Origin: Bacteroidales bacterium
GTDB lineage: Bacteria; Bacteroidota; Bacteroidia; Bacteroidales; VadinHA17
Direction: 5' to 3'
Assembly (NCBI GenBank): GCA_016715075.1
Contig: JADKBK010000012.1
Location: 124,001 to 188,000 of the forward strand
Length of the DNA: 64,000 nucleotides
Positions 53,307 through 62,182 of this stretch are shown piece by piece (position 1 is the first letter of the stretch; each line of letters starts with the position of its first letter). The notes under the pieces are model-generated. The model saw only the letters and a list, made by a program, of their open reading frames with translations, had not been told where the DNA came from and made no database searches. Position numbers and translations under genes: made by a program.

Positions 53307-55454
53307 ATGACAGAAAATAATGCAAATAATCAGGGTGCTGAAAAAAAACCTGATAAAAATTCAAAACCACGTTTTAATACCAACTGGATCTTTGCAATCC
53401 TTGCTCTATCTGTAATACTTTTTCAGCTGTTCTATGGCGGGAAAACAGTAGAGAAAACAACGACCAGTGAGATTAAACAAATGATCGCAAGCCGCGATAT
53501 TGAAAAAGTTGTTGTTGTTAATAAGGATCAGGCGGAGATATATCTCAAAAAAGAAGCTTTGGAATCGGGAAGGTACCCCAAACAGCCAAAGCCGGGTACC
53601 GGTTTCAGTGTTTCGCTGCCAAAGCCTAATTACACCTACAATATAGGTGACATAAGCAGTTTTGAGCCATTTATTATTGAGGCTCAGAAGTCTGCAGGAT
53701 ACCAGGATAAGGAACTTATATATCCTGACTATGTAACCAGGAAGAATTATCTGGGTGAGATACTTTCATGGCTTTTATTCCCTGCCCTGCTGCTGGTACT
53801 CTGGCTTTTCCTGATGAAGCGGATGTCAGGAGGGGGTGCCGGCGGAGCCGGTGGAATATTCAATGTCGGGAAATCACGGGCCCAGATCTTTGACAAGGAT
53901 ACAAATGTCAAGCTGAATTTCAATGATGTTGCCGGGCTTGAGGAGGCCAAGACAGAGGTTATGGAGATCGTTGATTTTCTTAAGAACCCGAAGAAGTATA
54001 CACAGCTGGGAGGTAAGATACCAAAAGGCGCTTTGCTGATAGGTCCTCCGGGGACAGGTAAGACAATGCTTGCAAAAGCAGTTGCAGGTGAGGCCAATGT
54101 ACCTTTCTTTTCAATTTCAGGTTCTGACTTTGTTGAGATGTTTGTCGGTGTCGGAGCTTCAAGAGTGCGTGATCTGTTCAAACAGGCCAAGGAGAAAGCT
54201 CCCTGTATAGTCTTTATTGATGAGATTGATGCAGTTGGCCGGGCAAGGGGACGCAATGCAAATTTCGGATCAAATGATGAAAGAGAGAATACTCTTAACC
54301 AGCTTCTTACAGAGATGGATGGTTTTGGGACAAACATGGGAGTAATAATACTGGCAGCAACCAACAGGGCCGATATCCTTGACAGGGCTCTTATGCGTGC
54401 CGGACGTTTCGACCGGCAGATACATGTCGAACTTCCTGATCTTAATGAGAGAGAGGCTATTTTCAAAGTCCACCTTCGTCCAATAAAGCTTGAGAAAAAT
54501 TTTGATCTGACTTTCCTGGCCAAGCAGACTCCCGGTTTTTCCGGAGCTGATATTGCTAATGTATGTAATGAAGCTGCCCTTATTGCAGCCAGAAAGAATA
54601 AGACAGTTGTTGAAAAACAGGATTTCCTTGATGCTGTCGATCGTATAGTGGGTGGTCTTGAGAGGAAAACAAAGATCATTTCATCTGTCGAAAAGAAAAC
54701 AATTGCATATCATGAAGCAGGTCATGCAACTGTAAGCTGGCTTCTTGAGTATGCCAGTCCATTGCTTAAAGTGACAATAATACCCAGGGGCAGGGCGCTG
54801 GGAGCTGCATGGTATCTTCCTGAAGAGAGACAGCTTACAACCAGGGAGCAGATCCTCGATGAAATGGCTTATGCACTGGGAGGAAGAGCTTCAGAAGAGA
54901 TGATATTCGGAAAGATTTCAACAGGTGCTCTCAGCGACCTCGAGAAGATAACAAAACAGGCATATGCCATGGTAGCATATTTCGGGATGAGCGATAAAGT
55001 AGGTAATATCAGCTTCTATGATTCTACCGGCCAGTCTGATTATGGATTCACAAAGCCATACAGCGAGAAAACTGCAGAGCTTATCGACCAGGAGGTAAAC
55101 CTGATCATCGCCGAATCATATGTCAGAGCCAAAGATGTTCTTAAAGATAATTTAAAGGGACTTACTGAGCTTGCTGAACTCCTTCTTGAAAAAGAGGTCA
55201 TATTCAGTGAAGACCTGGAAAGAATATTCGGAAAGAGAAAGGCCGATCACCTTAAGGAACTCAGGGAGGCTGAAGCCCAACCCAGACCTCGTGCAAAGAG
55301 TGTTGGCGCAGTAGAACCGGAAGTTGTTAAGAAAAAGAAAAAGTCAGCAAAATCAACCCCGGCAAAAGCTGACACTGCAGCGGAGAATAGCTCCTCAGTA
55401 GTCAAAGTGAAGGGTTCAAAGAAGGCCGAAAAAAAGGCAAAGACAAAAACCTAA
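53307..55454 (+). CDS. ftsH: ATP-dependent zinc metalloprotease FtsH
   Basis: 715 residues. Two membrane helices (about 27-42 and 150-170) flank a periplasmic domain. The AAA+ module has Walker A GPPGTGKTMLAKA, Walker B IVFIDEIDAVG and the arginine-finger region RAGRFDRQIHVELPD. The zinc site is HEAGHATV (HExxH). The C-terminal 70 residues are lysine-rich and low complexity, variable among relatives. It degrades membrane and cytosolic proteins at the cytoplasmic membrane. Confidence 0.97.
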   Translation: MTENNANNQGAEKKPDKNSKPRFNTNWIFAILALSVILFQLFYGGKTVEKTTTSEIKQMIASRDIEKVVVVNKDQAEIYLKKEALESGRYPKQPKPGTGFSVSLPKPNYTYNIGDISSFEPFIIEAQKSAGYQDKELIYPDYVTRKNYLGEILSWLLFPALLLVLWLFLMKRMSGGGAGGAGGIFNVGKSRAQIFDKDTNVKLNFNDVAGLEEAKTEVMEIVDFLKNPKKYTQLGGKIPKGALLIGPPGTGKTMLAKAVAGEANVPFFSISGSDFVEMFVGVGASRVRDLFKQAKEKAPCIVFIDEIDAVGRARGRNANFGSNDERENTLNQLLTEMDGFGTNMGVIILAATNRADILDRALMRAGRFDRQIHVELPDLNEREAIFKVHLRPIKLEKNFDLTFLAKQTPGFSGADIANVCNEAALIAARKNKTVVEKQDFLDAVDRIVGGLERKTKIISSVEKKTIAYHEAGHATVSWLLEYASPLLKVTIIPRGRALGAAWYLPEERQLTTREQILDEMAYALGGRASEEMIFGKISTGALSDLEKITKQAYAMVAYFGMSDKVGNISFYDSTGQSDYGFTKPYSEKTAELIDQEVNLIIAESYVRAKDVLKDNLKGLTELAELLLEKEVIFSEDLERIFGKRKADHLKELREAEAQPRPRAKSVGAVEPEVVKKKKKSAKSTPAKADTAAENSSSVVKVKGSKKAEKKAKTKT

Positions 55455-55483
55455 GGTGCGCACTAGTTTAACATTAAACAATT

Positions 55484-56326
55484 TTGAATAATTTTTTCAA
55501 ACGTACTCTTACAGGAGCCGGGATCGTAGTTTTCATATTGGGCGGGTTCTGGCTTCATCCTGTATCATTTGTAGTAACAGGATTGATTTTGCTCTTTGGG
55601 ACACAATATGAGTACTATAACATAGTGAGGAACTCCGGGGTTAAACCAAGGATCATACCCGGGCTGGCAGCAGGGATTATAATATATGTTCTTGCAGCAA
55701 TGATTGCTTCCGGAATGATTCCATCCCGTTCATTTCTGTTCATAATTCCGGTAATAATAGCAATAATGATTCTGGAGCTCTACAGAAAACAGGATAAGCC
55801 ATTCGATACCCTGGCACATACATTTTTCCCGCTGATATATACTGTTGTACCTTTCTCACTCTTTCCTTTTGCGGCTTTTTCACATACTGGTCTCCAATCA
55901 ATAATTACGCAGAAAGATATCACTTTTTCTCCCGGAATAATTATAGGGTTTTTTCTGCTGATATGGGCCAATGATACAGGCGCCTATCTGGCAGGTGTAT
56001 CTATGGGCAGGCATCGTCTGATGGAAAGCATATCTCCAAAGAAGACCTGGGAAGGTTTTTTCGGAGGATTGATTCTTGCACTTGTCGTTGCCTGGCTGCT
56101 CTCACAATGGCTTGGAGTGGTGAGCAGGGCAGGATGGATAACTATATCTTTAATTATCTCAATTATAGGAACTTATGGAGATCTGGTCGAGTCGATGCTT
56201 AAGCGCAGCGGGGGTGTAAAAGATTCAGGAAATATATTGCCCGGACATGGTGGTTTTCTGGATCGCTTCGACAGCACAATAATATCGTTCCCCATAGTGT
56301 ATCTTTTTATCTCACTTTTTGGATGA
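55484..56326 (+). CDS. cdsA: Phosphatidate cytidylyltransferase
   Basis: 280 residues with about eight membrane helices. The C-terminal signature SPKKTWEGFFGG and then GDLVESMLKRSGGVKDSGNI...LPGHGGFLDRFDS is the CdsA motif. It makes CDP-diacylglycerol. The start is probably a TTG at 55484 (LNNFFKRTL): a TAA at 55475-55477 in the same frame excludes any longer start, and no ATG is near. Confidence 0.93.
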   Translation: MNNFFKRTLTGAGIVVFILGGFWLHPVSFVVTGLILLFGTQYEYYNIVRNSGVKPRIIPGLAAGIIIYVLAAMIASGMIPSRSFLFIIPVIIAIMILELYRKQDKPFDTLAHTFFPLIYTVVPFSLFPFAAFSHTGLQSIITQKDITFSPGIIIGFFLLIWANDTGAYLAGVSMGRHRLMESISPKKTWEGFFGGLILALVVAWLLSQWLGVVSRAGWITISLIISIIGTYGDLVESMLKRSGGVKDSGNILPGHGGFLDRFDSTIISFPIVYLFISLFG

Positions 56327-56365
56327 TTGAGAGGACTTGATTAGTTTTGTGCAAACTTTATAAGA

Positions 56366-57022
56366 ATGAGTATTCACAAGGAAGGATATAAAATACTGGC
56401 TTTCGGTTTTATCACATTACTCGTAATAAATCTTATCGTAAACATAATATGGTCTGATTATGATCTTGTTAAATGGGCATTCATAATCTGTTCATTGATG
56501 CTTTACATATTTCTTCTGTTCTTCTTCAGGTGGCCGGCACGCCATCTTGAACCCGATCATGGACTCATCTATGCACCCGCTGACGGGAAAGTTGTAGTGA
56601 TAGAAGACACATTCGAGAAGGAATATTTTAATGATACACGTCTTCAGGTCTCGATATTTATGTCGCCTTTCAATGTTCACAGTAACAGATATCCTGTTTC
56701 AGGCCGTATCAAATATGTCAGATATCATAAGGGAAGCTATATGGTTGCCTGGCATCCCAAATCTTCAGAACTTAATGAGAGGAGTTCAATTGTCATTGAG
56801 ACAAAGGACGGGACTGAGATTCTTGTAAGACAGATTGCAGGGGCTGTCGCCCGGAGGATAGTGACTTATGCGAAGGAAAACCAGGAGGTGATGCAGGGAG
56901 ATGAGCTTGGTTTTATAAAGTTCGGATCCAGGGTGGATGTATTTTTGCCGGTTGGAACAGAAATTGAAGTTCCTATTCTTCAGCAGGTTAAGGCAAATAA
57001 AAGTATTATTGCCAAAATCTGA
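56366..57022 (+). CDS. psd: Phosphatidylserine decarboxylase
   Basis: 218 residues, the short Bacteroidota type. Two N-terminal membrane helices (about 10-50) precede the domain APADGKVV, SIFMSPFNVHSNRYPVSG and GFIKFGSRVDVF, where the Gly-Ser is the self-cleavage site that makes the pyruvoyl group. It makes phosphatidylethanolamine from phosphatidylserine. Its adjacency to cdsA forms a lipid synthesis pair; pssA is not in the window. Confidence 0.93.
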   Translation: MSIHKEGYKILAFGFITLLVINLIVNIIWSDYDLVKWAFIICSLMLYIFLLFFFRWPARHLEPDHGLIYAPADGKVVVIEDTFEKEYFNDTRLQVSIFMSPFNVHSNRYPVSGRIKYVRYHKGSYMVAWHPKSSELNERSSIVIETKDGTEILVRQIAGAVARRIVTYAKENQEVMQGDELGFIKFGSRVDVFLPVGTEIEVPILQQVKANKSIIAKI

Positions 57023-57040
57023 AAAACTACAGATTACAAA

Positions 57041-58264
57041 ATGAAAACGGATAATAAAATTTTAAGCTTAACAGAAAGTGTTAAGTGGATCGGAGTGCTT
57101 GATTATGATATACGGACCTTCGATATTGTTATGCATACGGAGTACGGAACAACATATAACTCCTATTTTATAAACGCTGAAAAAAAAGCGATTGTCGAAG
57201 TAGCAAAAGAAAAATTCAGTGAAACATATCTTGCCAAATTAAGGACTGTTACTGATCCCGGAGAGATAGAATACATAATTCTGAATCATACTGAACCCGA
57301 TCATTCAGGAAGCCTCAGTCTGCTTCTTGAACTGGCTCCCTCCGCCACTGTTGTTGGCAGTGGAAATGCCATCAGATATCTTGAGGATATGGTGAATGTC
57401 CCGTTTAAATCACTTGTGGTTAAACATGGCGATAAACTTGACCTGGGAAATAAAACGCTTAGCTTTATAGCTGCGCCTAATCTTCACTGGCCCGATTCGA
57501 TGTTCACACTCCTTGAAGAGGAAAAAGTTCTGTTTACCTGCGATTCATTCGGCGCCCATTACTGCTCCGAAGATTTATACAGTGATTTTTCAGGACCTTA
57601 TGCTGAGGCATTCAAATACTATTTTGATGTTATCATGAGACCTTTCAGCAGGTTTATGACCAGAGCCATTGACCTTATAAGGCCGATGGATATAGAGTTA
57701 ATCTGCCCCGGACATGGACCTGTTCACAGTCAGAATAATATAAAGGTTATGGACCTGTCGGAATCTTATGCCAATGATTATCTGAAGCTCGTCATTGGGA
57801 GATCCCCCAAAAATATTCTGATTGCATACGTATCGGCTTATGGATACACCAGCCAGGCTGCTGAATACATAGCTGAAGGTATTCTTGAGGTTGAGAATAT
57901 TAAAACTGAAATCCTGGATATTGAGAATCTGTCACTGGAAGCACTCGAATCAAGTTTAATAACTGCTGATGGCATCCTGATAGGCTCGCCAACTATTAAC
58001 CAGAACACTTTGCTCCCTGTCTATAAACTATTCTCAATGATAAATCCCATCAGGGATAAAGGTAAGCTTGGTGGTGCTTTTGGTTCTTACGGCTGGAGTG
58101 GTGAATCTCCAAAGATCATCCTGGAAAACCTGCGGCTTCTTAAGCTTAAGATATTTGAAGATACTGCTCATTTTAAATTTTCTCCTTCCGGCGATAAGAT
58201 AGCTTTCCTTAAAGATTTTGGAAAAAGATATGCCCTTAAGTTCAAGGAAGAGTGCGGGGCATAA
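57041..58264 (+). CDS. Flavodiiron protein (FprA family A-type flavoprotein)
   Basis: 407 residues. A beta-lactamase-like domain carries the diiron ligands H-x-E-x-D in LNHTEPDHSG, then PNLHWPDSM, TCDSFGAHY and CPGHGPVH. The C-terminal flavodoxin domain (about 260-407) begins ILIAYVSAYGYTSQAAEYIAE and binds FMN. Family members reduce oxygen to water or NO to N2O in the cytosol, which is protective in anaerobes. It follows psd by 18 bases. Confidence 0.95.
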   Translation: MKTDNKILSLTESVKWIGVLDYDIRTFDIVMHTEYGTTYNSYFINAEKKAIVEVAKEKFSETYLAKLRTVTDPGEIEYIILNHTEPDHSGSLSLLLELAPSATVVGSGNAIRYLEDMVNVPFKSLVVKHGDKLDLGNKTLSFIAAPNLHWPDSMFTLLEEEKVLFTCDSFGAHYCSEDLYSDFSGPYAEAFKYYFDVIMRPFSRFMTRAIDLIRPMDIELICPGHGPVHSQNNIKVMDLSESYANDYLKLVIGRSPKNILIAYVSAYGYTSQAAEYIAEGILEVENIKTEILDIENLSLEALESSLITADGILIGSPTINQNTLLPVYKLFSMINPIRDKGKLGGAFGSYGWSGESPKIILENLRLLKLKIFEDTAHFKFSPSGDKIAFLKDFGKRYALKFKEECGA

Positions 58265-58265
58265 A

Positions 58266-58452
58266 AGTCAGAGGCTATCTCAAACGGCTAAAATCATGTT
58301 TGTGTTTTCTCTGTGTCACTCTGTGCTTCCGAAAGTTGCGGTAAGCTATTGGGAGGAGACTCTGTGACCTCTGTGTAACAAATATTAAGAACTTACACAG
58401 AGACCACAGAGTTAACCCAGAGGTCCACAGAGGACTTTTAAGATAGCCTCAG
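58266..58452. repeat. Long imperfect palindrome built from CACAGAG words
   Basis: Outer arms GAGGCTATCT (58271-58280) and AGATAGCCTC (58441-58450) are complementary. An inner stem of about 21 pairs joins gactctgtgacctctgtgta (58358-58377) with ttacacagagaccacagagt (58393-58412). No ORF. It lies between convergent genes (flavodiiron protein and Hsp20), so it could terminate both. Confidence 0.85.
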
Positions 58453-58464
58453 CTTTCTCTCAGA

Positions 58465-58890
58465 TTATGCAATGTCGATCTGCCTTGTGATCTTTGATTT
58501 CTCCTCTTCCTGTTTCGGCAAGCCTACAGTGAGAATTCCATCCTTATACGAAGCATCTATTTTCTCCCTGTTTACATTTTCAGGTATGTAGAAGCTTCTG
58601 CAGAATGAAGAATAGCTGAATTCTTTTCTCTTGTAACCATCCTTATTCTCTTCAGTTTCGTTTTTTGATTCGGAAGAGATCGTCAGGACGTCCTCGTTAA
58701 TGTCTATTTTGAGATCTTTCTTCTCCATACCCGGAACCGCAAGCTCAAGGCTGTACTGTTTATCATTCTCCTTGATATTTACTGACGGCATAGAATTGGC
58801 CCTGTTGTGTAATGCTGGAAAAAAATCCTCATCGAAAAGATTAGACAGATAAAAAGGTCTGTAACTTCTTCTTGTGATTGTTGGTAACAT
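58465..58890 (-). CDS. Small heat shock protein (Hsp20/alpha-crystallin)
   Basis: 141 residues. The alpha-crystallin domain runs about 35-130 (VNIKENDKQYSLELAVPGMEKKDLKI, SFYIPENVNREKIDASYKDGILTVGLPK); the GILTV sequence is the usual IxV-like pairing motif. It forms oligomers that hold unfolding proteins. A GGAGG ribosome-binding site stands just before the ATG (58890). The inverted repeat at 58981-58997 is upstream of it. Confidence 0.93.
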   Translation of the reverse strand: MLPTITRRSYRPFYLSNLFDEDFFPALHNRANSMPSVNIKENDKQYSLELAVPGMEKKDLKIDINEDVLTISSESKNETEENKDGYKRKEFSYSSFCRSFYIPENVNREKIDASYKDGILTVGLPKQEEEKSKITRQIDIA

Positions 58891-58980
58891 GGTTTTGTCC
58901 TCCTATTATTTAAGTTTAACATTTTATTGTTTCTATCCCCAATATTTCAAACTCCGTTCCAAATATAATATAATGCCATA

Positions 58981-58997
58981 ATGACATGTTTTGTCAT
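58981..58997. promoter_or_regulatory. Inverted repeat ATGACA-N5-TGTCAT upstream of hsp20
   Basis: A perfect six-base dyad with a five-base spacer, within a larger looser symmetry of TGCCATA (58974) and TATGGCA (about 59012). It is 91 bases upstream of the Hsp20 start and on the other side of the AI-2E-type permease gene, so it could be a heat- or stress-regulator site. No CIRCE or known box is recognised. Confidence 0.4.
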
Positions 58998-59140
58998 AAC
59001 ACACAAGACAATATGGCAGTATGTGTTCCGGAAACTCAACTGAGTATGTGAATGTCACCGGGCAGCAAAGGGCAAAGTTCATTTTGACGGTAATCAATTT
59101 TAGCGAATTCAAAAAATTTCGCTTAGGTTTGCATAGAGAA

Positions 59141-60331
59141 ATGTTTTTATCAATGACTGCCACTTTAAGAAACATTCTGATCTTTATTGGGATACTGCTG
59201 CTGCTGGCTTGTGCATGGTATTTCCGCAGTATTGTGGTCTACATCCTTGTTTCAGGGGTATTCTCGATTATGGGACGGCCATTGGTTGATCTGTTCTGCC
59301 GGATCCATTTCAGAAAATGGTATTTTCCACGCTCCTTCAGCGCACTTGTTACACTCTTCATTATCTGGGGATTAATAATACTCTTCTTCTCTATCTTCAT
59401 CCCTTTGGTCACTACCCAGCTTGACTATCTGTCAACTATTGACAGTGAAAGAATAGTTATGCTGATCGAAGGACCAATTAAAAGGATTGAGACTCTCTTC
59501 AGGCTTATTAACAAGGATATTTCCACTGAGCTCTCGATACAGGATTATATAGTTGCAAAAGTTGCAGGGGTATTGAATATTAACATGATCCAGAATTTTC
59601 TTGGATCTATAATGAGCACACTCGGGAATCTTATTGTTGCCATATTCTCAATTACCTTCATCACTTTTTTCTTTCTGAAGGATCAGCATCTGTTTTTCGA
59701 ATCGATCTTAATGTGGGTACCCGATAAATATGTTGATAATGTCACCAGGGCTTTGTATTCCATCAAAAGACTGCTAACCAGGTATTTCATTGGTATCATA
59801 ATACAGAGCTCATGCATAATGATACTTATAACTATCGGGATGACAATTGCAGGGATAGATTTTCAGCAGGCTCTGGTAATGGGACTAATACTGGGCATTT
59901 TAAATGTCATCCCTTATGTGGGTCCGTGGCTGGGATTGTTTATTGCGATAATAATGGGGGTGGCATCTCACATGAATCAGGATTTTACTACAGTGGTTAT
60001 TCCCCTTGTTAGCTATATGTTTATTGTTGAAGCCATTACTCACCTGATTGACAATGTGGTTTTTCAGCCGGTTATCTTTTCAAACAGTGTAAGGGCGCAT
60101 CCGCTTGAAATATTTGTTGTAGTGCTAGCCTCGGGTTTTGCAGCAGGAATCCCGGGTATGATCCTTGGAATTCCGGCTTATACAGTTATGAGAGTATTTG
60201 CCAGGGAATTTTTTTATAACTTCAAGGCAGTGCAAAAGATCACTTCAGGTCTGCCAACAGAAAATCTTGAAAACAGCAGGAGGTTTACGGCGAGGGAAGA
60301 AGAAGATCCACTGAGCAAGAGCAGTACCTGA
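59141..60331 (+). CDS. AI-2E transporter family permease
   Basis: About 396 residues with around eight membrane helices in the PF01594 pattern: TLRNILIFIGILLLLACAW at the N-terminus, the central linker FLKDQHLFFESILMWVPDKY, and GLILGILNVIPYVGPWLGLF with TEAITHLIDN-like ending (VEAITHLIDNVVFQPVIFS). Some members export autoinducer-2, others are Na+/H+ antiporters, so the role is uncertain. I start at the ATG 59141; one at 59153 is also possible; the frame extends upstream to 59021. Confidence 0.8.
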   Translation: MFLSMTATLRNILIFIGILLLLACAWYFRSIVVYILVSGVFSIMGRPLVDLFCRIHFRKWYFPRSFSALVTLFIIWGLIILFFSIFIPLVTTQLDYLSTIDSERIVMLIEGPIKRIETLFRLINKDISTELSIQDYIVAKVAGVLNINMIQNFLGSIMSTLGNLIVAIFSITFITFFFLKDQHLFFESILMWVPDKYVDNVTRALYSIKRLLTRYFIGIIIQSSCIMILITIGMTIAGIDFQQALVMGLILGILNVIPYVGPWLGLFIAIIMGVASHMNQDFTTVVIPLVSYMFIVEAITHLIDNVVFQPVIFSNSVRAHPLEIFVVVLASGFAAGIPGMILGIPAYTVMRVFAREFFYNFKAVQKITSGLPTENLENSRRFTAREEEDPLSKSST

Positions 60332-60382
60332 ATGAAGGCTTAAAATTTTCGGTATGAATATTTTAGAAAGAGAGGTCATTTT

Positions 60383-60610
60383 ATGAAAAATGGTTCCGCC
60401 ATATTTGCAAGAGTATTCCGTTTTTATTACGAAGGCTTCAGAAATATGTCCGGTTGGGGTAGGAAAGTATGGATAATAATAATAATCAAGCTTTTTATAA
60501 TGTTTGCCATACTCAGGCTTATCTTTTTTCCTGATTTTCTGAAGAAGAAATTTGACAATGATAAGCAGAGAAGTGAATATGTAATGGATCAATTAATAAA
60601 TTCCCGCTGA
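60383..60610 (+). CDS. Small DUF4492-like membrane protein of the cytochrome bd operon
   Basis: 75 residues with one membrane helix (KVWIIIIIKLFIMFAILRLIFF). The phrase FRFYYEGFRNMSGWGRKVW is typical of the DUF4492 group, which in Bacteroidota and Campylobacterota is encoded just before cydA. It is 4 bases from the cydA start. A role as a bd-oxidase accessory subunit (as CydX is elsewhere) is plausible but not shown. Confidence 0.8.
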   Translation: MKNGSAIFARVFRFYYEGFRNMSGWGRKVWIIIIIKLFIMFAILRLIFFPDFLKKKFDNDKQRSEYVMDQLINSR

Positions 60611-60614
60611 ACTA

Positions 60615-62171
60615 ATGATTGAAAATGCTGATTTGACACTCGTGGACTGGTCGAGGGCGCAGTTTGCCCTGACAGCGATCTACCATTGGCTTTTTGTTCC
60701 ATTGACACTTGGATTATCATTTATCCTTGCAATAATGGAAACAATTTATTTCAAAACAGGCAGTGAGGAGTGGAAACGGATTACCCGATTCTGGATGACA
60801 CTCTTTGGGATAAATTTTGCAATTGGAGTGGCCACGGGTATTATCCTTGAGTTTGAATTCGGAACTAACTGGTCAAATTATTCATGGTTTGTAGGAGATA
60901 TTTTTGGCGCTCCGCTTGCGATTGAAGGTATTCTTGCATTCTTCCTTGAATCAACATTTATAGCAGTAATGTTTTTTGGCTGGAATAAGGTGAGCAAAAA
61001 GTTTCACCTTCTTTCCACGTGGCTGGTTGCCATCGGAGCAAACCTTTCGGCCTTATGGATTCTTGTAGCAAATGCCTGGATGCAGAATCCTGTAGGAATG
61101 GCTTTTAATCCGGAGACAGCGAGAAATGAAATGGTCAGTTTTTGGGCAGTTCTTTTTAACCCGGTGGCAATTGAAAAATTTCTGCACACAATCTCATCCG
61201 GATTTCTTCTGGGATCAATGTTTGTTTTGGGAATAAGTGCCTGGTATATTCTGAAGAAAAGAGAGCTTTATCTGGCTAAAAGGAGTATGCTGGTTGCTGC
61301 AGTTTTTGGACTGCTTTCATCACTGATGGTTGCATATACCGGAGATTCATCCGCAAAAACTCTTGCTCAGGTTCAGCCTGTTAAATTCGCCTCCATGGAG
61401 GCTCTGGCCGAAGGTAAGACCAATGCAGGACTTATAGCCTTCGGAATCCTCAAAGACAGTGAAGTCAGGGTAGGTGAGAGAGTTATGCAGGATTTTGTCT
61501 TTAAGATCGAAATCCCGGGACTCCTTTCCGTACTCACCGGGGGCGACAGGGATATATATGTTCCTGGTATTGCCGACCTTGTATCAGGTAACAAAGAGAA
61601 AGGAATATTGTCGGTATCTGAAAAGAGAGAGAGAGGAAAAATTGCCAGGGATCTCCTTATTGAGTTCCAGGACGCCAGAGCGGCTGATGATAAGGTGAAA
61701 ACCGACAGTATAAAAACGCTTTTCAGCGATACTCAGTTTCAGGATAATTATTTCAGGTATTTTGGTTATGCATCTGTCAGTAAAGCTGAAGATGTAATTC
61801 CAAATGTTCAGATTTCCTTTTATTCATTTCACCTGATGGTTATGCTTGGCTTCCTCTTCATAATTATTTTCGCCACCGCCATTTACCTGTTATACAAAGG
61901 TGATATTGAAATCAACAGATGGTTTCTCTGGATTGCCCTTCTTTCTATTCCGCTGACTTATGTTGCAAGCGAACTTGGATGGATACTGGCGGAGGTTGGG
62001 CGTCAGCCATGGATTATACAGGATCTTATGACTGTTTCAGGGGCCGTCTCTCAAATAGTATCAGGATCAGTAATAACTACATTTATTCTGTTTGCATTGC
62101 TTTTCACACTTCTGCTTGTCGCAGACGTATCTATAATGTTGAAACAGATCAAAACAGGACCAAAACATTAG
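60615..62171 (+). CDS. cydA: Cytochrome bd ubiquinol/menaquinol oxidase subunit I
   Basis: 518 residues, about nine membrane helices. The first haem ligand is H24 in AIYHWLFVPLTL; the second His is in EKFLHTISSGF, and the Met ligand is in SFHLMVMLGFL. The block GDIFGAPLAIEGILAFFLES carries the conserved glutamates. The periplasmic Q-loop (around residues 255-365) is long enough but diverges from the E. coli type. With CydB it reduces oxygen to water with high affinity using quinol. Confidence 0.95.
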   Translation: MIENADLTLVDWSRAQFALTAIYHWLFVPLTLGLSFILAIMETIYFKTGSEEWKRITRFWMTLFGINFAIGVATGIILEFEFGTNWSNYSWFVGDIFGAPLAIEGILAFFLESTFIAVMFFGWNKVSKKFHLLSTWLVAIGANLSALWILVANAWMQNPVGMAFNPETARNEMVSFWAVLFNPVAIEKFLHTISSGFLLGSMFVLGISAWYILKKRELYLAKRSMLVAAVFGLLSSLMVAYTGDSSAKTLAQVQPVKFASMEALAEGKTNAGLIAFGILKDSEVRVGERVMQDFVFKIEIPGLLSVLTGGDRDIYVPGIADLVSGNKEKGILSVSEKRERGKIARDLLIEFQDARAADDKVKTDSIKTLFSDTQFQDNYFRYFGYASVSKAEDVIPNVQISFYSFHLMVMLGFLFIIIFATAIYLLYKGDIEINRWFLWIALLSIPLTYVASELGWILAEVGRQPWIIQDLMTVSGAVSQIVSGSVITTFILFALLFTLLLVADVSIMLKQIKTGPKH

Positions 62172-62182
62172 GAGGAGTTACT

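Noticed and set aside
53747..54679. 310-residue ORF on the minus strand within ftsH
   Set aside because: It is antisense to the AAA+ domain of ftsH, with composition and Ser/Pro richness expected of a shadow frame.
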